From the NCBI GenBank assembly GCA_964519985.1, contig CAZFMF010000004.1:62001-126000 (forward strand): a stretch of 64,000 nt of DNA. Reading direction: 5' to 3'. Position numbers and translations under genes: made by a program. This DNA comes from JAIEOG01 sp964519985. GTDB taxonomy: Bacteria; Bdellovibrionota; FAC87; UBA2466. A model generated the notes under the pieces. That model did not search any database. It was not told the DNA's origin and worked only from the letters and a program-made list of their open reading frames with translations. Below are positions 16,683 through 26,214 of the stretch, in pieces (position 1 is the first letter of the stretch; each line of letters begins with the position of its first letter).

Positions 16683-17066
16683 ATGCCGATTTCCCATCTC
16701 ATTTGGATCGTTCTTCTCCTCAATGCCGGATGCGATCACGAAAACCGCGTGGCGGTCGTGCCTCCCGCCGCCGCCACGGCCTGCTCGGGAAATGCCAATG
16801 GGGTTTGGTACGGACCCGCCGGTGCCAAGGTGACGTTGGGTGCGGATTGCGCGATCCGGTTCGAATCGGTTCCGTTTTGCCGGAGTGAGGGGACGTACCG
16901 CGCTCTGATGGGCACGACCGGGGTCACCACGGTCACGATTGAAACGCGCGAAGGCGAGAAGGTCGGATGCCCCGCGCCCAGCCGTTTTCAATGTGCGTTC
17001 ATTGCGGCCGGGGGTCTGACTTTGAATTGCGGCGGCGGGGCGATTGCGTACACCAAAATGCCTTGA
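16683..17066 (+). CDS. Small putative lipoprotein
   Basis: 127 residues with lipoprotein signal MPISHLIWIVLLLNAGC (lipid-modified C17). The mature part has an even number of cysteines (ACSG, DCAI, FCRS, GCPA, QCAF, NCGG), consistent with three disulfides in a small periplasmic domain. The reading frame is open upstream to 16581, but that part is the palindromic repeat, so ATG at 16683 was chosen. No ribosome site is visible because the repeat abuts the start; expression may depend on repeat-derived sequence. Family not recognised. Confidence 0.6.
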   Translation: MPISHLIWIVLLLNAGCDHENRVAVVPPAAATACSGNANGVWYGPAGAKVTLGADCAIRFESVPFCRSEGTYRALMGTTGVTTVTIETREGEKVGCPAPSRFQCAFIAAGGLTLNCGGGAIAYTKMP

Positions 17067-17069
17067 GCC

Positions 17070-17420
17070 CTATTTCAACGTCTTAAGATAGTCCACGATC
17101 TGAGTCAGTTCCGATTCCGTGAGCGGGACGACCGGCATCACGGGTTGAAAACGTTGCACCACCTTCGCCGCCGGTTTCTGAATCGACTCGCGCAGGTACG
17201 CTTCATCCACTTCGATACGGCTACCATCGGTGAGTGTCTCCGTCTTGCCGTAGAGCTTCAAAAAAGTAGGGGCGATTCCCGGTTGTCCATTCACCGAGTG
17301 GCAGGCCAAACACCCTTTGCTGTTTAAGAGGGCTTGACCGGGGTTGGGAACCGACGCCGGTTCCTTGGATGCAGTGCAAGAAAGTAGTCCTAGGCTCAGT
17401 GCGTAAATCCAGTGGCGCAT
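17070..17420 (-). CDS. Cytochrome c lipoprotein (CoxB C-domain-like)
   Basis: 116 residues. The N-terminus MRHWIYALSLGLLSC is a lipoprotein signal with C15. The mature protein is a single class I cytochrome c: haem-binding CLACH, and distal methionine in FQPVMPVVP. The flow GIAPTFLKLYGKTETLTDGS, then EAYLRESIQKP, then a C-terminal helix IVDYLKTLK closely follows the cytochrome c domain fused to subunit II of cytochrome oxidases. It is probably a periplasmic, membrane-tethered electron carrier. No oxidase subunit is nearby, so its partner is unknown. Confidence 0.85.
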   Translation of the reverse strand: MRHWIYALSLGLLSCTASKEPASVPNPGQALLNSKGCLACHSVNGQPGIAPTFLKLYGKTETLTDGSRIEVDEAYLRESIQKPAAKVVQRFQPVMPVVPLTESELTQIVDYLKTLK

Positions 17421-17649
17421 TGCATAGTTCTACCGTGATTTGGCTCTGCGCGTAAGCCCGAAAACCGTGTGCATTCAAGTTCTCCAGGGTTTCGCCCGAT
17501 GAAATAACACGACGGATCCGCGTTTGCCGCCGCGCAGCGACCGCAACACACGCGTCAACGATTGTCCGTGCGCTTGAGTTTTCAGGGCTCGCGCGAACTG
17601 AGACAATATTTGAAGGGTGGCGCCCACACGGCGCCTCGGGGGAATTACT

Positions 17650-20600
17650 ATGCAAATGCTTCGGAACGTTTTCGTTCTGTCGGCCTTCTTAATTTCATTC
17701 TTGCCCAGAGTGGCCTCGGCCGAGACGAGACCCGAGTTCAAGGCCGATCCAACAAAATTGCAGGTCGAGGCTGGATTTCCGACCACGATCAATCTTTTCG
17801 ACCTATTAAGCGATCTGGGTACCGGGGGGGACCTAGAGTGGGGTGTGCTTCGCTTCGACGCGGCTACCCCCATCCCGTCCTTCGTTATTCTCAACGCGGT
17901 CGCCGGGCAAATCACAATCACGCCCCCCCTCACCGCGGCGGGCCTACACCGATTTCGTATCAGCGCGACACGCAAGATCCCCGGGGGTGAAGACAAAGGC
18001 AATATTGCGGCCGCGGAGTTGACCGTCAAAGTTTTTCAGGGGCCGAAATGGACCGGCAATCCGATTACCTTACCGGATGCCACCGAAGATTCGCTGTACA
18101 GTGTGAACGTTAACGACCCCGCCTACGTCACGTACAACGAGACGGAACCGCTAACTTACGAAGTTTTCGACGGTAAAAATCGCGCGTGGGTGGAGATGAG
18201 CAAAGCGGGTATCTTGGAAGGGATGCCCTTGCGCCCCAACGAAGGCGCGGTGGAATTGAACGCCCGCGTGAGCACCACCCACCGAGGCATACCCTTCAAA
18301 GACGAAACGCTTCTGAAGTTCAATGTGAAGCTGATCAACAAGCCGCCCAATTGGACGCAAAATCCGCTGGTGCTGCCCGATGCGTTCACGCGGCAGCCCT
18401 ATGCCCCGCAGGATCTGAAACCCTTCGTGACCGATCCCGATCGGAACACCGTTTTCAGCTTTCGCATTGTGGATCCGGCGACCAGTCCAAATTGGGCGAC
18501 AATCACCGGTACCTCCATTGGCGGAACTCCTCAGAACCTGCACCTCGGCCTAAACGAGTGGGTGGTGGAGGTCTCCGACGGTCAGCTCACCAAGTTGACC
18601 AAAGTGCAGATCACGGTGAAAAACCGCCCGCCGAAGTGGAAGCTCAAACCCACGGTCTTGAAACCCAACGCGATTGAGGACTCGCTTTACAAAGCAGCGC
18701 TTGCGCCTCACGCTACCGATCCCGAAAGCGATCCGCTGACTTTCACGATGCTCCCGGGCAGCCCGACTTGGGCCACGATCAACGCGAATGGGGAACTCGA
18801 AGGCACGCCCCGTCGTCCGAATGATCTCGGTCTGCAGAAATTTATGATCCGCGTGTCGGATGCCCTATCGGGTGGATCCGACGACGCCGAAGTGCACGTC
18901 ATCGTCGATAAAATCAATAAGCCACCAAAGTGGACGCTGGACGATATCGTGCTGCCGGAAGCGCCGGAGCGTTCGCCTTACTCCCAAACACTTTCGCAGT
19001 TTGTGACCGATCCCGACAACGATACGCCGTTGACCTATCGGAAGGTCAATCCGGCCGAAGGCAACTGGATCACCATCGGGATGACCGGCACGGTCACCGG
19101 CACGCCCCAACGCCAGCACTTGGGCGAGCATGTGGTTTCGGTAGAAGTGAAAGACCCCGGGGGACTCACCGCCGTCACCAGAATCCATATCACCGTGACC
19201 AAAGTAAACCGCCCACCGGTTTGCCAAAACCCGGCCGCTTTGAAGGACGCCCTTCAGGAAGCGCCGTTCACGGATGATGTGAATCGCCTGGTTTCCGACC
19301 CCGATACCGACAAGCTGACGTTCAAACCCATCACCGTACCCGGCTGGATGACCGCGGCGACGGATGGCAAGCTGACGGGCACGCCCCAAGAAGCCAATAT
19401 CGGAAACTACCGAGCCGAATTCGAAGTGACCGATCCGGACGGCGCGATGTGCAAACTCATCGCCGATGGCCGAGTCTTACGCGCAAACTGGAAACCCGAG
19501 ATCAAAGAACCGATCCAGTTTACGGTCAAAGAACGCCAGATTTTCACGGTGAGTCTGAAGGATCCCAAATACGTCGAGGATAAGGACCCGGCGGATGTGC
19601 TGACCTTCTTGCTCGTCGATCCGCCCCCGCCCTGGGTGACCCTCACGACGGTGGGCGCGCTGACCTTGAAGCCCGAATTCGAACAGATTGGCACCCATAG
19701 CTTTAAGTTCACGGTCAGCGACGGCAAGGTCACGATCCCGGGGACATTCACGGTCATCGTGGTGCGCGATCCGCGTCCGCCGCAATGGCTCCAGAATACG
19801 ATTCGTTTTACCGCCACGGCCGAGGTGCCTTTCGTCGCGACGCTCAAGGATAAGGTGCAGGACCTCGATGGATTGCCGCTCACGTTTACCCCGATGGGCG
19901 CGCCGGCTTGGCTCTCGGTCGCAACCGACGGAGGGCTGACGGGAACTCCGCTCGAGGCCAATGTAGGCCTGAATACCTTCAAGGTGCGGGCGGCGAACGA
20001 CGCGCTCGGTGCGGACGTCACCGTCATCATCGACGTGAAGTCGGCGAATACCCCACCCAAATGGACCCGCAATCCCATTATTCTGCCCGACGCGACGGTC
20101 GGCGAAAATTATACCCAGCGCCTGTCGGATTTTGCGACGGATGCGGATCCGAACGATCGGCTCACGTTCAAACTATTGACTCCTTCGCCGTGGATTTTCT
20201 TGACCACCTCGGGTCTGTTTTTCGGCACTCCGGCGATGACGGATCTTGGCTTGAACAAACCGATGGTGCAGGTCACCGACGGCAAAGCCACCGCGGATGT
20301 GGAAGTCCATGTGCGCGTGGTGAACAAGAACCAGCGGCCGAAATGGACGAAAGATCCGATCGATCTGGGGACCGCTTTTGTGGGTAAGCCGTTCACGTTC
20401 AATCTGGTGGGTCTGGTCACCGATCCTGATGGTCCGACGCTCACCTTCCGCAAGATGCCGGGCGCGCAACCGATGTGGTTGCAGGTTTCGGCCGGCGGCC
20501 AAGTTTTCGGCACTCCGGCGGAGACGGATGTCGGGGCCTACACCACCGTGCTCGAAGTCAGTGACAACGGTATCGAGTGGGTAGCGGTGAATGCGTTCGG

Positions 20601-22098
20601 CAAGGTGGTGAAAGAAAGCACACCGCCCAAGTTGAATGCGTCAGCGCTCTTTTTCACGGTGCGGGCGAACGAGATCTTCAACGAACGCTTGAACCAGGCG
20701 CTCTACGTGACGTACACCGGCGATCGCACGCGGTTGAGGTTTGAGCTTTTGCAAACCGATCCGTGGGTGAAGCTTGCCGTCAATGGGGACCTCGAACTGC
20801 GGCCGAAGGATCCGGAGATTGGAGACCATTCCTACACGTTGAAGGTGACCGATACCGACACCAATCTCTCCGACCAAGCGCCTCTGCGCATCAAGGTCAT
20901 CCCCGGCAAGCAGGTGCCGAAGTGGACGGAAGATCCGATCCGCTACGAGGCGATCGTGAACAAGCCGTTCAGCGCTTCGTTGCTGGCTAAGGTTTCCAAC
21001 CCCGACGGCGTGTCCCTGACCTTTGCGAAGGGGAGTGGCAAGCCGTGGTTGAGTGTGCCGAGCAATGGCTTGATCAGTGGGACGCCGCTGACCGCGGATC
21101 TTGGGGAGAACTTCTTCACGGTCTCGTTTACGTGGGACGGTGGAACGGTCAACGCGACGCTCATCGTGAAGGTCATTCCGGATGGACCGAATGACGATTC
21201 GGTCATTATCGATGAGCCGGTGCCGGGCGCGCGGTCGGACAACTTGTGGATCGTCGATAACAACCGGGACCAGTGCAGCGGGCAATCCTGCTTCATCCAA
21301 GAGTTGCGGGATTCCATCGACGCTTTCTACAACGAAATGGAACGCGCGCGCATCGAGCATTACGGGATTTACCTCTCCGCCGATGCTTGCACGTACCGGT
21401 CACCGATCCGCGATTCGCGCAACCAGGTCTTGTTGGTGCACGGCGATCGTAACTGGGTGTCGAGTTTCAATAGCCGGATTTCCAAGTCACCGAGCGATCC
21501 GACTTGGAACTCTCCGTTGACGGCGCTCTGGCAGTTCCTTTTCACGTCGGTGACCAATGTCCCGACGCCGTACTTCGAAGCGCGGGTGCCGATGGACGTC
21601 ATCATGATGTCCCCGAACAATGATCGGTACTCGAACTTCACGCACCACACGGCGCCGCATTGGCAGACGATCGCCGGGTGGACGCCGTCGCGATTCCTAG
21701 AGGATGCGGTGGGAGTGCACAAGTTCGCGGAGAAGAGCCTACGTATCAGTGCTCTGGCCATCAACAATTCCGCGTACCAGACGATGGTGAACGGGACGCG
21801 GGTGCCACCGAGTGCGAAGGGAACTTACTTCACGTACAAGTCGAGCCAGATGGAAGACCAGCTGTACCAATACGCGCAGGAAGTGATTTTCCGCGCGTAC
21901 GTGACGGCGAAGAAACGGATCAAGCTGTCGAAGACGCCGACGGATCCGACTTCCATCTCGGTGACGATCGGGGGACGCAAACTCGCCACCAATCAGTGGT
22001 CCTACGATCGCGCGGCCAACGAGGTCGAGATCTATTGGCACCTGATCGACATGAGCCAGCTAAAACCCGGCGAACGCTTAGTCGTTCAATACCGTTAA
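17650..22098 (+). CDS. Large exported protein of Ig/cadherin-like repeats with a C-terminal vWA-like domain
   Basis: 1482 residues with signal peptide MQMLRNVFVLSAFLISFLPR...ASA. Roughly a dozen repeats of 90-95 residues follow. Each carries the signature PPKWT.NPI.LPDA, TDPD.D.LTF, a tryptophan strand, then G.L.GTP and a V.V.DG strand, as in He_PIG/CADG-type Ig-like adhesion modules. The final 300 residues are different: LWIVDNNRDQ followed by alternating helices and strands resembles a von Willebrand A domain, but the MIDAS motif expected as DNSGSM is degenerate. Conserved TDPD acids suggest calcium-stiffened repeats. It is probably surface exposed or periplasmic and adhesive. ATG at 17650 follows GGGGGAATTACT. 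No secretion partner lies next to it. Confidence 0.75.
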   Translation: MQMLRNVFVLSAFLISFLPRVASAETRPEFKADPTKLQVEAGFPTTINLFDLLSDLGTGGDLEWGVLRFDAATPIPSFVILNAVAGQITITPPLTAAGLHRFRISATRKIPGGEDKGNIAAAELTVKVFQGPKWTGNPITLPDATEDSLYSVNVNDPAYVTYNETEPLTYEVFDGKNRAWVEMSKAGILEGMPLRPNEGAVELNARVSTTHRGIPFKDETLLKFNVKLINKPPNWTQNPLVLPDAFTRQPYAPQDLKPFVTDPDRNTVFSFRIVDPATSPNWATITGTSIGGTPQNLHLGLNEWVVEVSDGQLTKLTKVQITVKNRPPKWKLKPTVLKPNAIEDSLYKAALAPHATDPESDPLTFTMLPGSPTWATINANGELEGTPRRPNDLGLQKFMIRVSDALSGGSDDAEVHVIVDKINKPPKWTLDDIVLPEAPERSPYSQTLSQFVTDPDNDTPLTYRKVNPAEGNWITIGMTGTVTGTPQRQHLGEHVVSVEVKDPGGLTAVTRIHITVTKVNRPPVCQNPAALKDALQEAPFTDDVNRLVSDPDTDKLTFKPITVPGWMTAATDGKLTGTPQEANIGNYRAEFEVTDPDGAMCKLIADGRVLRANWKPEIKEPIQFTVKERQIFTVSLKDPKYVEDKDPADVLTFLLVDPPPPWVTLTTVGALTLKPEFEQIGTHSFKFTVSDGKVTIPGTFTVIVVRDPRPPQWLQNTIRFTATAEVPFVATLKDKVQDLDGLPLTFTPMGAPAWLSVATDGGLTGTPLEANVGLNTFKVRAANDALGADVTVIIDVKSANTPPKWTRNPIILPDATVGENYTQRLSDFATDADPNDRLTFKLLTPSPWIFLTTSGLFFGTPAMTDLGLNKPMVQVTDGKATADVEVHVRVVNKNQRPKWTKDPIDLGTAFVGKPFTFNLVGLVTDPDGPTLTFRKMPGAQPMWLQVSAGGQVFGTPAETDVGAYTTVLEVSDNGIEWVAVNAFGKVVKESTPPKLNASALFFTVRANEIFNERLNQALYVTYTGDRTRLRFELLQTDPWVKLAVNGDLELRPKDPEIGDHSYTLKVTDTDTNLSDQAPLRIKVIPGKQVPKWTEDPIRYEAIVNKPFSASLLAKVSNPDGVSLTFAKGSGKPWLSVPSNGLISGTPLTADLGENFFTVSFTWDGGTVNATLIVKVIPDGPNDDSVIIDEPVPGARSDNLWIVDNNRDQCSGQSCFIQELRDSIDAFYNEMERARIEHYGIYLSADACTYRSPIRDSRNQVLLVHGDRNWVSSFNSRISKSPSDPTWNSPLTALWQFLFTSVTNVPTPYFEARVPMDVIMMSPNNDRYSNFTHHTAPHWQTIAGWTPSRFLEDAVGVHKFAEKSLRISALAINNSAYQTMVNGTRVPPSAKGTYFTYKSSQMEDQLYQYAQEVIFRAYVTAKKRIKLSKTPTDPTSISVTIGGRKLATNQWSYDRAANEVEIYWHLIDMSQLKPGERLVVQYR

Positions 22099-22101
22099 TA
22101 C

Positions 22102-22172
22102 GTCATTGCGAGGAGCGCAGCGACGAAGCAATCCCGCACCACAAAGTGGTGCGAGATTCCTTCGCGGCTCTC
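22102..22172. repeat. GTCATTGCGAG palindromic element, central hairpin type
   Basis: Begins gtcattgcgaggagcgcagc and contains gaagcaatc, then the central hairpin CGCACCAC aaa GTGGTGCG (22135-22153), then gagattccttcgcgg. It lies between two convergent genes, four bases after the stop codon of the Ig-repeat gene. Confidence 0.8.
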
Positions 22173-22189
22173 GAAAAATGACTGTAAAG

Positions 22190-22217
22190 GTAGCGGGTAC
22201 CTGGGAAGTGGGTACCT
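22190..22217. repeat. Degenerate GGTACC palindrome
   Basis: Contains aaggtagcgggtacc and gggtacctt, related to the AAGGTAGCAGGTACC arm of the perfect palindrome at 52000-52049. It ends at the stop codon of the corA-like gene, the same position relative to the gene as the two palindromes in the pilus operon. Confidence 0.4.
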
Positions 22218-23167
22218 TACTTGCGACGGCGACGCAGTCGGATCCAGCCTTTGTGGGAGAACCACGCATAAATGCCGAGGGTCGTACCGCCGAGAATGAC
22301 CCAAACGGTCAGATATCCGTAGCGCCAGTGGATCTCCGGCATGTGAACGAAATTCATGCCGTAGATACCGACGATAAAATTCAACGGCAGGAAAAAAGCG
22401 GAGAAGAGTGTCAACACCTTCATCACTTCGTTGGCCTTGTTCGAGGCCTCGTTGGTTTGGTGCGTGGCCAGGGAAAGTTGGATGTTCAGTAGCGCATTCA
22501 AATCGTCGAGCAGGCTGTCGGCAAAAAACTGCAGGCTTTCGATCCGCTCCTTCACATCTTGTCGCAACGGTAGATTGGTCTCCGAGTAGGGCACGAATTT
22601 TTGCACCGTGTTCATCAAGTGCCAGAGGATGCGTTTGATGACGGTGAGTCGGCACTTCGTCCGAAAGACCTCATCCCAATTCGAGAGCGCCTTGCGCATC
22701 CTCAGGATCGAGACTTCGTACTCGTGAATCTTCATCTCCATGTCTTCGAGCGGTTGGTGGTACGTCTCCACCGATGCCATCAGCAGATCCATCAGGATCA
22801 CCTGCAGGAAGACGCGTTTCTTGCTTTGTTGGTACTTGCGAAAGATCGGGTGCAGAAAACTCTGGTCGGTGCGGTGGATCGAGATCAGAAAGCGGTCCCC
22901 AATGAAAAGCGCGAGTTTCCGGGTCATGGATTGGACGGAATCCATGCGATCCGTGCACGCATCGTCATAGTGACGCACGATCATAAACGTCGTATCACCG
23001 TGGACTTCATGCTTCGGCAGGTGGTTGGGTTCTAGGCAATCGGCGACGAGTGACGGGTGAAGCTGATAGTTGGCGGCGAGGCCTTCGAGCTCTTCTTTGG
23101 TGGGATCGGTGACGTCGATCCAAACAGGGACGGGCGGAGTGCCCTCGGAAAGGATAACCTCAATCAC
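22217..23167 (-). CDS. corA: CorA-family magnesium/divalent cation transporter
   Basis: 316 residues. The N-terminal two thirds form the cytoplasmic alpha/beta and long-helix funnel. The C-terminus has two transmembrane helices with the CorA signature GMN (270-272, in GIYGMNFVHMPE) in the loop between them, followed by a basic tail GWIRLRRRRK. Family members are homopentameric inner-membrane Mg2+/Co2+ channels. GTG at 23167 overlaps the desaturase stop codon (GTGA), indicating translational coupling; a TTG at 23191 would add eight residues but lacks a ribosome site. Why a cation channel follows the lipid genes is unclear. Confidence 0.88.
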   Translation of the reverse strand: MIEVILSEGTPPVPVWIDVTDPTKEELEGLAANYQLHPSLVADCLEPNHLPKHEVHGDTTFMIVRHYDDACTDRMDSVQSMTRKLALFIGDRFLISIHRTDQSFLHPIFRKYQQSKKRVFLQVILMDLLMASVETYHQPLEDMEMKIHEYEVSILRMRKALSNWDEVFRTKCRLTVIKRILWHLMNTVQKFVPYSETNLPLRQDVKERIESLQFFADSLLDDLNALLNIQLSLATHQTNEASNKANEVMKVLTLFSAFFLPLNFIVGIYGMNFVHMPEIHWRYGYLTVWVILGGTTLGIYAWFSHKGWIRLRRRRK

Positions 23168-24177
23168 GCCGTTCGACGCGCACTGCCCCAAAGGTAGGAG
23201 GTCCAGCCGCGGCTCGGAAATGCCACCATCTGATTCAGCTCGGGATCCCAGAGCTTGAGCGAAAGGCAGCGATAGACATCCGTGGGTTTGAGCGACGTCT
23301 TAATCGGGTTTTGCAGTTCCGGAATCGCCGCCATTGCCTCGGGCAGTCGGTAGAACGGAATTTGGGAGTTCAAATGGTGCACGTGGTGATACCCGATATT
23401 GCCGGTGAACCAATGCACGAACGGATTGCCATCCATAAAGCTCGACGAGCGCAACGCCGCAAACGTGTAGGTCCACTCGGTGCGGGGTCGCAACTCGACC
23501 CCCGGGAAGTTGTGCTGGATGTAGAATAGGTACGCGCCGAGCGCGCACGCCACAAAGAGTGGAAGCAAGTAGCTAAACACCATGACTTCCCAACCGAAGA
23601 CGTGGGTCAACCCCACGACCAGTCCAACGTGCACCAGCAGCGCGAGCAGCGAGTCGTAGTGCCGTTTGGCGTCCGTGAGAAAAGACTTCAAACACATGCC
23701 GATGACGAAAATGAAGAAGTAGCCAAATAAAATGGTGAGCGGATGCCGCGCCAAACGGTACATGGCCTTTTCCCGCCAGCTGGCGGCTTCATACTGCTTC
23801 ACGGTCAAAACGGGATAGGAACCGATGCTCGCGGTGGCCATCTGCGCATTGTGCTGATGGTGATAGTTGTGCGAGCGCTTCCACACATTGGGTGGATTTA
23901 AAATCAAAACGCCATAAACCCAGAGGATCGCCCGGGCGAGCTTCGACTGCCGGAACGCCGCGCCGTGCAGGTAGTCGTGATAAAAAATAAACATCCGCAC
24001 GATGACGAGGCCGGCGATAACGCTAAAGAGAGCACGTGACCAGACCGGGCCCTTGAGCGTGCAGCCGACGCAAGCCGCCCAAACGGTCAGCGTGGTCAGG
24101 AAATATTTCCACGTCTTCGCCGGGTCTTCCACCGTGAAGGGCCGGGTTTCTCGCGCGAGTGTTTGAAGGTCTCTCAT
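23164..24177 (-). CDS. Membrane fatty acid desaturase-like di-iron enzyme
   Basis: 337 residues with several membrane segments and the three histidine boxes of membrane desaturases/hydroxylases: HDYLH (67-71), HNYHHQH (103-109) and GYHHVHH (H264, H265, H267, H268), plus QHNFPG (221-226). These bind a di-iron centre that inserts double bonds or hydroxyls into acyl chains. It lies 12 bases downstream of the fatty acyl-AMP ligase gene on the same strand and is coupled to corA downstream. In this context it may modify the acyl or sphingoid chain made by the neighbouring genes rather than general membrane lipid; that is inferred from gene order. Confidence 0.85.
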   Translation of the reverse strand: MRDLQTLARETRPFTVEDPAKTWKYFLTTLTVWAACVGCTLKGPVWSRALFSVIAGLVIVRMFIFYHDYLHGAAFRQSKLARAILWVYGVLILNPPNVWKRSHNYHHQHNAQMATASIGSYPVLTVKQYEAASWREKAMYRLARHPLTILFGYFFIFVIGMCLKSFLTDAKRHYDSLLALLVHVGLVVGLTHVFGWEVMVFSYLLPLFVACALGAYLFYIQHNFPGVELRPRTEWTYTFAALRSSSFMDGNPFVHWFTGNIGYHHVHHLNSQIPFYRLPEAMAAIPELQNPIKTSLKPTDVYRCLSLKLWDPELNQMVAFPSRGWTSYLWGSARRTA

Positions 24178-24189
24178 ACCGACCCTGGA

Positions 24190-25920
24190 TTATACCTCAT
24201 TCTCTTGAAACCGCCCACGCTCCTTCAGCTCGCCGGAAAGGAAGAGCTTCCGGGCGGCGTGGCGTTGGATTTTCCCGCTGGACGTCAGCGGGATGGTGTT
24301 CGGCTCAATGAGACTGATTGCGAAGGGTGGCACGCCGTGGCTTTCCATCAGGGCCGCTCGGATCGCTTGGAGGACTTCACTCAAATTCACTTCCTTGGAC
24401 TTGCGTTCCAATTCCTGTACCACGACGAGTTTCTCGCCGTCTTCCTGGTTCACCGCAAAGGCAGCGCCCGCCCCGGCTTTGAGACTGGGGTGACTCTGTT
24501 CCACGGTGAGCTCGATGTCTTGCGGGTAGAGGTTGCGGCCGTGGAGGATCAAAAGATCTTTGAGCCGCCCGGTGCAAAAGACTTCGCCGTTTTGGACAAA
24601 ACCTAAGTCGCCGGTTCGCAGGTAGCGGTCATCGGAACTGTCGCCCGCAATACGTGCATGGAAGTGGCTTTCGGTGTCGGTCGGGCGTTGCCAGTAGCCC
24701 TGGGCGACACTCGGCCCGGAGAACCAAATCTCGCCCACGTGCCCATCGGCGCAAATCGCGTGCGTCTCGGGGTGGACGATGCGGACCTTATGGCCCGCGA
24801 CTTCATGACCGCAACCGACGAGTTGCCGGGTTTTCGGCGAGTCTTCCACCGGAATGGCCACGCCCTGGCTCTCTAATCGTTCCCCGTCAATCGGGCGGAC
24901 GACCGGGCCGGCGAGCTTTTGGCCACCGGAAACCATTAGGGTGGCTTCCGCCAATCCGTAACAGGGATAAAAACTCGCCCGTCGGAATCCCGCCATGGCA
25001 AAGCGTTCGGAGAAGCGCTCAATCATTTCCGCCCGAATGGGTTCCGCCCCGCAGAACGTCACTTCCAGTGAGCTGAGATCCATCTCCGCCATTTGCGCGT
25101 CGGTAATCCGGCGCGTGCAAAGCTCGTAAGCGAAATTCGGACCGCCGGTTACGGTGGCCCGGTACTTCGTTACCGCCTGCAACCACCGGTAGGGCCGTTG
25201 CAAAAAGGTGAACGGGGAAAAGAGGACGAGGGGAAAACCCACGTAAGCGGGTTCTAACACGCCGCCGATGAGGCCCATATCGTGGTACGGCGGCAACCAG
25301 ATCACGCCGCGACTGTCCTTATTCAGCCCGAAACCGCGCCGAATGCATTCCAAGTTGGCGACGAGGTTCCCATGGCTCAACATCACGCCCTTGGGATCCG
25401 ATGTGGAACCGGAAGTGTATTGTAGGAAAGCCAACGACTCGGCCGATGGCGGCGGCAACTCTTCCGGCGGCTCGCCGTCCAGCGCCGCGGTGTCGATCCA
25501 TTTTAAGGGCGAGAGGAGCAGGTTGTCGGCCAGCGCGGGTCCCAACGCATCCAAAATCTGCTTCGACGTAAGGGCGGCGGCCGGAGCGGCACTGCTGACG
25601 ATGGAATTAATGCGATCGAGCTTTTGGTTGAACCGGGGCGGATAAACCGGCACGGCGACCATGGATGCGTAGAGGCAACCGAAAAACGAGGAGATATAGT
25701 CTAACCCCGGGATGTGATTGATGAGCACCCGGCTGCCCGGTTTCATCTCCTGCCGGAGATGGGCCGCGATCTGCCGGGCCTTGCGATCGAGCTGGCCATA
25801 GGTCAGGGGGGCCTCGTCGCCTTGCCCATCCTTTAAAAAGAGATAGGCCACCTGATCCGGTGTGACCTCTGCGCGGTAACGCAAAAGATCCACCAAAGTG
25901 GAAAAGTTCCCCGTGCTCAC
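24190..25920 (-). CDS. Fatty acyl-AMP ligase (FAAL)
   Basis: 576 residues of the ANL superfamily. Motifs: P-loop LQYTSGSTSDPKGVM (166-180), YGLAEATL (321-328), RTGDLGF (435-441), GRLKDLLILHGRNLYPQDIE (451-470) and the C-terminal catalytic lysine K550 in LTSSGKIQRHA. The LQYTSGSTSDPKGVM wording and the GRNLYPQDIE hinge are those of FAALs, which activate fatty acids as acyl-AMP and pass them to an acyl carrier protein rather than to CoA. The carrier gene lies 32 bases upstream on the same strand, so the pair probably loads a free fatty acid onto that carrier. The start is GTG. Confidence 0.88.
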   Translation of the reverse strand: MSTGNFSTLVDLLRYRAEVTPDQVAYLFLKDGQGDEAPLTYGQLDRKARQIAAHLRQEMKPGSRVLINHIPGLDYISSFFGCLYASMVAVPVYPPRFNQKLDRINSIVSSAAPAAALTSKQILDALGPALADNLLLSPLKWIDTAALDGEPPEELPPPSAESLAFLQYTSGSTSDPKGVMLSHGNLVANLECIRRGFGLNKDSRGVIWLPPYHDMGLIGGVLEPAYVGFPLVLFSPFTFLQRPYRWLQAVTKYRATVTGGPNFAYELCTRRITDAQMAEMDLSSLEVTFCGAEPIRAEMIERFSERFAMAGFRRASFYPCYGLAEATLMVSGGQKLAGPVVRPIDGERLESQGVAIPVEDSPKTRQLVGCGHEVAGHKVRIVHPETHAICADGHVGEIWFSGPSVAQGYWQRPTDTESHFHARIAGDSSDDRYLRTGDLGFVQNGEVFCTGRLKDLLILHGRNLYPQDIELTVEQSHPSLKAGAGAAFAVNQEDGEKLVVVQELERKSKEVNLSEVLQAIRAALMESHGVPPFAISLIEPNTIPLTSSGKIQRHAARKLFLSGELKERGRFQENEV

Positions 25921-25952
25921 CTTAACAAATCCCCCGCTTTCCTCGGCGGAGT

Positions 25953-26201
25953 CTAGGCGTGACCACGCTGTTCCTGAATGACCGTCTCAATATCCCCCAC
26001 CGTTTGGAGGCGAGCGAGTTTTTCATCCGGAATGGCGACATCGAGTTCGTCCTCGATCACACCGATGATTTCCATCATCGACACGGAATCGATACCCAGC
26101 GCGGTGATCTTCGAATCGCGGGTGATCTGCGGGAGGTCTTTTCCTTTTTCGACCTCGCGCGCGATCTTGTTAAACATAGTGAGAATATCGACTTCGCTCA
26201 T
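25953..26201 (-). CDS. Acyl carrier protein
   Basis: 82 residues, acidic, with the phosphopantetheine-attachment serine S39 in LGIDSVSMMEI. Length and helix layout match a free-standing acyl carrier protein. It sits between the methyltransferase and FAAL genes, 13 bases after the former, so it is likely a dedicated carrier of this pathway and not the fatty-acid-synthase ACP, which normally lies in a fab cluster. Confidence 0.9.
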   Translation of the reverse strand: MSEVDILTMFNKIAREVEKGKDLPQITRDSKITALGIDSVSMMEIIGVIEDELDVAIPDEKLARLQTVGDIETVIQEQRGHA

Positions 26202-26214
26202 CTTTTTTTACCTC

